Of a DNA stretch of 9,182 nt, positions 5,218 to 9,182 are shown piece by piece. The position numbers were made by a program, and so were the translations under genes. Source of the stretch: an uncultured Clostridia bacterium (GTDB taxonomy: Bacteria > Bacillota > Clostridia > Oscillospirales > Acutalibacteraceae); assembly GCA_904420155.1 (NCBI GenBank), contig CAJFUH010000221.1, forward strand, positions 1 through 9,182, given 5' to 3'. The notes beneath the pieces were generated by a model that was given only the letters and a program-made list of their open reading frames with translations, was not told the DNA's origin and made no database searches. Within the stretch, counting starts at the first letter, position 1. Each line of letters begins with the position of its first letter.

Positions 5218-8055
5218 ATGTCGAGTAGCCACATCTATGTAAAAGGGGCACGTGAACACAATTTAAAAAATATAGATGTAAAAATTCCTCGAGATAAATT
5301 GGTGGTGCTCACAGGTTTATCAGGATCAGGAAAATCCTCTTTAGCTTTTGATACCATCTATGCGGAAGGACAACGGAGATATGTAGAATCTTTGTCTTCC
5401 TATGCCAGGCAGTTTTTAGGGCAGATGGAAAAACCTGATGTTGATTATATTGAGGGATTATCTCCTGCTATTTCTATCGATCAAAAAACTACATCTAAGA
5501 ATCCGAGATCTACTGTAGGAACAGTAACAGAAATTTATGACTATTTACGTTTGCTTTATGCGAGGATTGGAATCCCTCACTGCCCCGTATGTGGCAGGGA
5601 AATTAAACAGCAAACTGTTGATCAGATCGTAGATCAAGTTATGGCTCTACCAGAAAGCAGCAAAATTTTGGTATTAGCCCCGGTTATTCGAGGTCGAAAA
5701 GGAGAGCATGTCAAGGAATTCGAAGCTGCACGCAAGAGCGGATATGCTCGTGTTCGCGTAGATGGGATTATTTATGATTTAACAGAAAACATTCAGTTGG
5801 AAAAAAATAAAAAACATACCATTGAAATTGTGGTGGATCGGTTGGTTATCCGTCCTGATATCGTGTCGCGTCTTACGGATTCTATTGAGACTGCATCTGG
5901 CCTCTCCGGCGGACTTACCATTATCCATATTATGGATGGGGAAGATATTACATTTTCTCAGAATTATGCATGTCCGGAACATGGCATTAGTGTGGAAGAA
6001 CTTACCCCCAGGATGTTTTCCTTTAATAATCCTTTCGGCGCTTGTAAAAAATGTACCGGTTTGGGAGTATTTATGAAGATTGATCCGGAATTGATTCTTC
6101 CCGATCGTAGCCTGTCCGTCCGGCAAGGTGGAATAAAAGCCAGCGGCTGGGCTATGGAGGGCAGTACAATTGCCACTATGTATTTTGAGGCGTTGGCCAA
6201 GCATTATGGATTTTCTTTAGATACTCCCATTGATGAACTTCCCAAAGAAATTGTAGATATTCTATTATATGGAACAAAAGGGGAAAAAATCAAACTGGTT
6301 CGAAAAAGCGAGTATGGTAGCGGTGTTTATCAAAGCGAATTTGAAGGCATCATCAATAATTTGGAGCGCCGTTTTCGAGAAACACAAAGCAGTTGGATTA
6401 AAGAGGAAATTGAATCCTATATGTCTGCTATTCCTTGTGACGCCTGTGGGGGCCAACGTCTCAATCCTGTTAGCCTTGCCGTCACAGTAGGAGATATCAA
6501 TATTAGCGCTTTTTGTGAGAAATCGGTTTCTGATGCGTTATCCTTTATTCAAAATCTTGAGTTGACGGAACGAGAACACTTAATTGCCGACGCTATTTTA
6601 AAAGAGATTTCGGAACGATTAGGATTTTTACAAAGCGTAGGATTAGAGTATCTCACATTATCCAGGTCTTCAGGAACCTTATCCGGTGGGGAAAGCCAAA
6701 GAATCCGTCTTGCCACCCAGATAGGCTCCTCCTTAATGGGAGTACTTTATATCCTAGATGAACCCAGTATCGGCCTTCATCAGCGGGATAATGATAAATT
6801 ATTAGCGACCTTAAAGCGCTTGAGAGATTTAGGAAATACTGTAATTGTGGTAGAACATGATGAGGATACCATGTATGCTGCCGATTATATTGTCGATATT
6901 GGACCGGGAGCAGGCGTAAAGGGCGGAAATGTGGTCTGTTGCGGGACCGCAGAAGAGGTCAAAGCGTGTCCAGAATCTATTACTGGGCAGTATTTAAGCG
7001 GAAAGAAAAAAGTAGAAATACCGGAGAAGCGCCGCAAGGGAAATGGTAAAAAGTTAAAGATTATAGGGGCTTCCCAAAATAACCTGAAAAATATTAATGT
7101 AGACATTCCTTTAGGAAAATTTGTTTGTGTGACAGGGGTATCCGGTTCTGGAAAATCTTCTCTTGTCAATGAGATCTTATATAAAAAGTTGGCCTCTCAG
7201 CTTAATGGGGCGAAATGTAGGCCGGGATCTCATAAAAAAATTCAGGGCATCGATGCGCTAGATAAAGTCATCGATATTAATCAATCTCCCATTGGAAGAA
7301 CGCCCCGCTCCAATCCAGCTACTTATACTGGGGTTTTTGGAGATATTCGAGAGCTTTATGCATCTACCCAGGATGCAAAAATGCATGGATTTTCCAGCGG
7401 CCGCTTTTCCTTCAATGTAAAAGGAGGACGATGTGAGGCTTGCCAAGGTGACGGGATTATCAAGATTGAAATGCACTTTCTTCCAGATATTTATGTCCCT
7501 TGCGAAGTCTGTAAAGGCAAACGTTACAATCGGGAAACCTTAGAAGTCCGCTACAAAGATAAAAATATCTATGATATATTAGAAATGACGGTAGATGAAG
7601 GGTTGGATTTCTTCTCGAGTATTCCTAAAATTGCCCGTAAATTACAGACACTACAGGATGTAGGGTTGGGATATGTAAAGATAGGACAGTCTTCTACCAC
7701 CCTTTCCGGCGGAGAAGCGCAACGGGTTAAGCTAGCCACGGAATTGAGCAAACGGTCTACAGGAAAGACAATTTATATATTGGATGAACCGACTACCGGT
7801 TTGCATATTGCAGATGTACACAAATTAATCGATGTACTGCAAAAGCTAGTGGATGCGGGAAATACTGTGGTAGTTATTGAGCATAACTTGGACTTGATAA
7901 AAACAGCGGATTACATCATTGATTTAGGGCCGGAAGGTGGAAATAGAGGAGGGTACGTTGTTGCTACAGGGACTCCAGAGCAGATTGCGCAGACAGAAGA
8001 ATCATACACAGGCCGATATTTAAAAAAACTATTTGAAAAAGAAAAGAATTTATAG
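5218..8055 (+). CDS. uvrA: UvrABC system protein A (excinuclease ATPase subunit)
   Basis: A full-length 945-residue UvrA, the dimeric ABC-type ATPase that finds helix-distorting lesions and loads UvrB. Both nucleotide-binding halves are complete. Half one has Walker A GLSGSGKS (33-40), signature LSGGESQR (488-495) and Walker B LDEPSIGLH starting at L513. Half two has Walker A GVSGSGKS (640-647), signature LSGGEAQR (829-836) and Walker B ILDEPTTGLH. Zinc module one uses C252, H255, C276 and C279, the C-x2-H variant familiar in Bacillota. Zinc module two uses C739, C742, C762 and C765, next to the DNA-contacting FLPDIYVPCEVC segment. GGGAGG at 5206-5211 sits six bases before the ATG. It is co-transcribed with uvrB (32-base gap) and closed by the terminator at 8063-8100. 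No frameshift or missing motif is seen. Confidence 0.98.
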   Translation: MSSSHIYVKGAREHNLKNIDVKIPRDKLVVLTGLSGSGKSSLAFDTIYAEGQRRYVESLSSYARQFLGQMEKPDVDYIEGLSPAISIDQKTTSKNPRSTVGTVTEIYDYLRLLYARIGIPHCPVCGREIKQQTVDQIVDQVMALPESSKILVLAPVIRGRKGEHVKEFEAARKSGYARVRVDGIIYDLTENIQLEKNKKHTIEIVVDRLVIRPDIVSRLTDSIETASGLSGGLTIIHIMDGEDITFSQNYACPEHGISVEELTPRMFSFNNPFGACKKCTGLGVFMKIDPELILPDRSLSVRQGGIKASGWAMEGSTIATMYFEALAKHYGFSLDTPIDELPKEIVDILLYGTKGEKIKLVRKSEYGSGVYQSEFEGIINNLERRFRETQSSWIKEEIESYMSAIPCDACGGQRLNPVSLAVTVGDINISAFCEKSVSDALSFIQNLELTEREHLIADAILKEISERLGFLQSVGLEYLTLSRSSGTLSGGESQRIRLATQIGSSLMGVLYILDEPSIGLHQRDNDKLLATLKRLRDLGNTVIVVEHDEDTMYAADYIVDIGPGAGVKGGNVVCCGTAEEVKACPESITGQYLSGKKKVEIPEKRRKGNGKKLKIIGASQNNLKNINVDIPLGKFVCVTGVSGSGKSSLVNEILYKKLASQLNGAKCRPGSHKKIQGIDALDKVIDINQSPIGRTPRSNPATYTGVFGDIRELYASTQDAKMHGFSSGRFSFNVKGGRCEACQGDGIIKIEMHFLPDIYVPCEVCKGKRYNRETLEVRYKDKNIYDILEMTVDEGLDFFSSIPKIARKLQTLQDVGLGYVKIGQSSTTLSGGEAQRVKLATELSKRSTGKTIYILDEPTTGLHIADVHKLIDVLQKLVDAGNTVVVIEHNLDLIKTADYIIDLGPEGGNRGGYVVATGTPEQIAQTEESYTGRYLKKLFEKEKNL

Positions 8056-8062
8056 GGCTGAG

Positions 8063-8100
8063 AACTACCGATCGGGAAGACCTATCGGTAGTTTCTTTTA
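8063..8100 (+). terminator. Rho-independent terminator of uvrB-uvrA
   Basis: AACTACCGAT (8063-8072) pairs perfectly with ATCGGTAGTT (8084-8093) around an 11-base loop that can add two inner G-C pairs. It is followed by TTTCTTTTATATTT. It begins seven bases after the uvrA stop codon. Confidence 0.92.
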
Positions 8101-8103
8101 TAT

Positions 8104-8133
8104 TTGCCTGGATTGTGTACCTTATGATATAAT
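8104..8133 (+). promoter_or_regulatory. Promoter of the uracil-DNA glycosylase gene
   Basis: TTGCCT (8104-8109) and TATAAT (8128-8133) are spaced by 18 bases, and TG at 8125-8126 makes the -10 extended (TGATATAAT). It lies between the uvrA terminator and the glycosylase start codon, so this gene should be transcribed on its own. Part of the terminator's T-tract abuts the -35 box. Confidence 0.65.
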
Positions 8134-8167
8134 AAAAATAATATAATAAAAAGATCGGAGCGGTTAG

Positions 8168-8749
8168 ATGTATCAAAATTGGGATGAGCTGGAAGCGTGT
8201 TGTCATGCGTGTACCAATTGTAACTTATGCAAAACTCGTAAAAATGTTGTCGTAGGGGTTGGAAACCGTGAAGCAGAAGTCCTTTTTATCGGGGAAGGCC
8301 CGGGTGAAAATGAAGATCTCCAAGGGGAGCCTTTTGTGGGTCGCGGGGGACAATTACTGGATAAAATGTTGCATGCAATAGATTTAGACCGTAATAAAAA
8401 CATTTATATTGCCAATATTGTGAAATGCCGTCCCCCTCAAAACAGGGATCCGTTACCGGAAGAACAAGAGGCATGCATCCAATGGTTGAGGAACCAAGTA
8501 GCTCTTATCAGACCCAAGATTATTGTATGTTTGGGCCGAATCGCCGGAATGAAACTGATCAAACCAGACTTAAAAATTACAAAGGAACACGGTATCTTTT
8601 TTGAAAAAAACGGTGTCTGGATGATGGCTACTTTACATCCTGCCGCTTTATTACGAAACCCTGCGCAAAAGCCGGGAGCTTTTGATGATTTTTTGAAACT
8701 CAGAGAAAAAATTAAGGAAGTATGTCAACAAACTTATTCTGATATCTGA
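8168..8749 (+). CDS. Family-4 uracil-DNA glycosylase, iron-sulfur type
   Basis: A 193-residue enzyme of the UDG superfamily, family 4 (UDGa type, often labelled SPO1 DNA polymerase-related). It removes uracil arising by cytosine deamination and so begins base excision repair. Four cysteines with the family spacing, C15, C18, C87 and C103, are the expected [4Fe-4S] ligands (ACTNC...VKCRPP...EAC). The active-site loop GEGPGENED (42-50) holds the water-activating acid, and HPAALLRNP (157-165) is the DNA-minor-groove loop with its conserved histidine. The PFVGRGGQLLD block also matches. GGAG at 8157-8160 lies seven bases before ATG 8168. It follows uvrA but has its own promoter and terminator. 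Length and motifs are complete, with no sign of decay. Confusion with family 5 is unlikely, since the GEGPGENED loop is of the family-4 type. Confidence 0.95.
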   Translation: MYQNWDELEACCHACTNCNLCKTRKNVVVGVGNREAEVLFIGEGPGENEDLQGEPFVGRGGQLLDKMLHAIDLDRNKNIYIANIVKCRPPQNRDPLPEEQEACIQWLRNQVALIRPKIIVCLGRIAGMKLIKPDLKITKEHGIFFEKNGVWMMATLHPAALLRNPAQKPGAFDDFLKLREKIKEVCQQTYSDI

Positions 8750-8756
8750 AAATATG

Positions 8757-8810
8757 AAAAGAGAGTTATACTGACAAAAAGAAGCAGTACAACTCTCTTT
8801 TTATTTCTTT
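8757..8810 (+). terminator. Rho-independent terminator of the uracil-DNA glycosylase gene
   Basis: AAAAGAGAGTT (8757-8767) pairs with AACTCTCTTTT (8791-8801). After one mismatch (A8768/C8790) the helix continues with TACTG (8769-8773) and CAGTA (8785-8789) around an A-rich loop. A T-rich tail (TTTTTATTTCTTT) follows. It starts eight bases after the stop codon. Confidence 0.92.
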
Positions 8811-8882
8811 TGTTCCTTTTCTCAGTATCAAACAATCTGTCTTTCGCATAGCATAGACTAGATTGAACAGGAGGGATCACAT

Positions 8883-9182
8883 ATGAAGTATGAATTACCT
8901 AAATATTTTTTAGGCGCCAACACGCCATCAGGTTTTATTTCCCGATTTGATCATCTTTATGATCCCAACGATGGATGGTTTGCTTATATTCTGAAAGGAG
9001 GGCCTGGAACAGGAAAATCTACCCTCATGAAACGGGCCGCGAAGGAGGCTTGTGGAGCACAGATAGAGACAGAGCTGATTTATTGTTCCTCGGACCCACA
9101 TTCTCTGGACGCTGTTATTTTCCCGGAAATAAAAGTGTGTATTGTGGATGGTACCGCTCCGCATGTCACAGTACCTATATAC
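8883..9182 (+). CDS. P-loop ATPase of the PRK06851 type (3' end outside window)
   Basis: The first 100 codons of a gene that runs off the window. AGGAGGG at 8869-8875 lies seven bases before ATG 8883. The Walker A motif GGPGTGKST falls at about residues 39-47 (LKGGPGTGKSTLMKR). It is preceded by YFLGANTPSGFISRFDHLY and followed by LIYCSSDPHSLDAVIFPEIKVCIVDGTAPHV, which together match the uncharacterised ATPase-like proteins labelled PRK06851 in spore-forming Bacillota. Full-length relatives have two such nucleotide-binding halves in roughly 370 residues, so about a quarter is visible. The biological role of the family is not established. No convincing promoter is seen between 8811 and 8868, though an AT-rich stretch is present. 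The family call rests on the N-terminal third only. Confidence 0.8.
   Translation, partial: MKYELPKYFLGANTPSGFISRFDHLYDPNDGWFAYILKGGPGTGKSTLMKRAAKEACGAQIETELIYCSSDPHSLDAVIFPEIKVCIVDGTAPHVTVPIY

Noticed and set aside
5941..6060. Histidine replacing a zinc-binding cysteine in UvrA zinc module one (H255)
   Set aside because: The C-x2-H form is common in UvrA of Bacillota, so it is ordinary variation and not a defect.
5779..6204. 141-codon open frame on the - strand inside uvrA
   Set aside because: It is a shadow of the well-supported uvrA frame: no ribosome site, no family resemblance and low-complexity composition. The same applies to all other antisense frames within uvrB, uvrA and the glycosylase gene.
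1..9182. CRISPR array, tRNA/rRNA genes, transposase genes, phage genes
   Set aside because: No regularly spaced direct repeats, no tRNA-like cloverleaf or rRNA sequence, and no recombinase, transposase or phage protein was seen on either strand.

Overview
The window looks like a piece of a Clostridia chromosome (Bacillota), most likely a gut-type Lachnospiraceae or Oscillospiraceae relative. The grounds are AT-rich intergenic DNA, strong GGAGG-type ribosome sites, U-tailed hairpin terminators, and protein sequences that read as typical clostridial family members. Species cannot be named from the sequence alone. All nine genes seen are on the + strand.

Layout. (1) Bases 1-519 hold the 3' part of a GyrI-like small-molecule-binding protein, closed by a good terminator at 587-626. 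(2) Bases 650-2862 are a compact four-gene unit behind a near-consensus promoter. A striking 41-bp palindrome, built from two CATAC-WW-GTATG sites, overlaps the -10 box. The genes are an AbrB/SpoVT-type regulator, an L-2-amino-thiazoline-4-carboxylic acid (ATC) hydrolase-family protein, a 135-residue conserved protein of unknown function, and a lipoprotein nuclease with a C-terminal Ada-like metal-binding module. The gaps between these genes are -17, +17 and -4 bases, so they are probably co-transcribed and partly translationally coupled. (3) Bases 2863-3211 have no gene but contain a 114-bp gapped inverted repeat and a probable uvrB promoter. (4) Bases 3212-8055 are uvrB-uvrA, the damage-recognition half of nucleotide excision repair, ended by a strong terminator. 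(5) Bases 8168-8749 are a family-4 (iron-sulfur) uracil-DNA glycosylase with its own promoter and terminator. (6) From 8883 the window enters the first 100 codons of a P-loop ATPase of the PRK06851 type.

How the parts fit. The right half is a DNA-repair block: bulky-lesion recognition (UvrA, UvrB) beside uracil removal (Udg), with Udg independently transcribed. The left operon is less ordinary, because it puts an apparently autoregulated AbrB-type regulator and a thiazoline-hydrolase-family enzyme in the same unit as a small cytoplasmic protein and an exported nuclease. The small protein sits directly upstream of, and overlaps, the nuclease gene. That makes a nuclease/partner or nuclease/inhibitor relationship a reasonable but untested idea. 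The best candidates for something undescribed are this operon, its double palindromic operator, and the inverted-repeat element at 2936-3049. The repair genes themselves look entirely standard.
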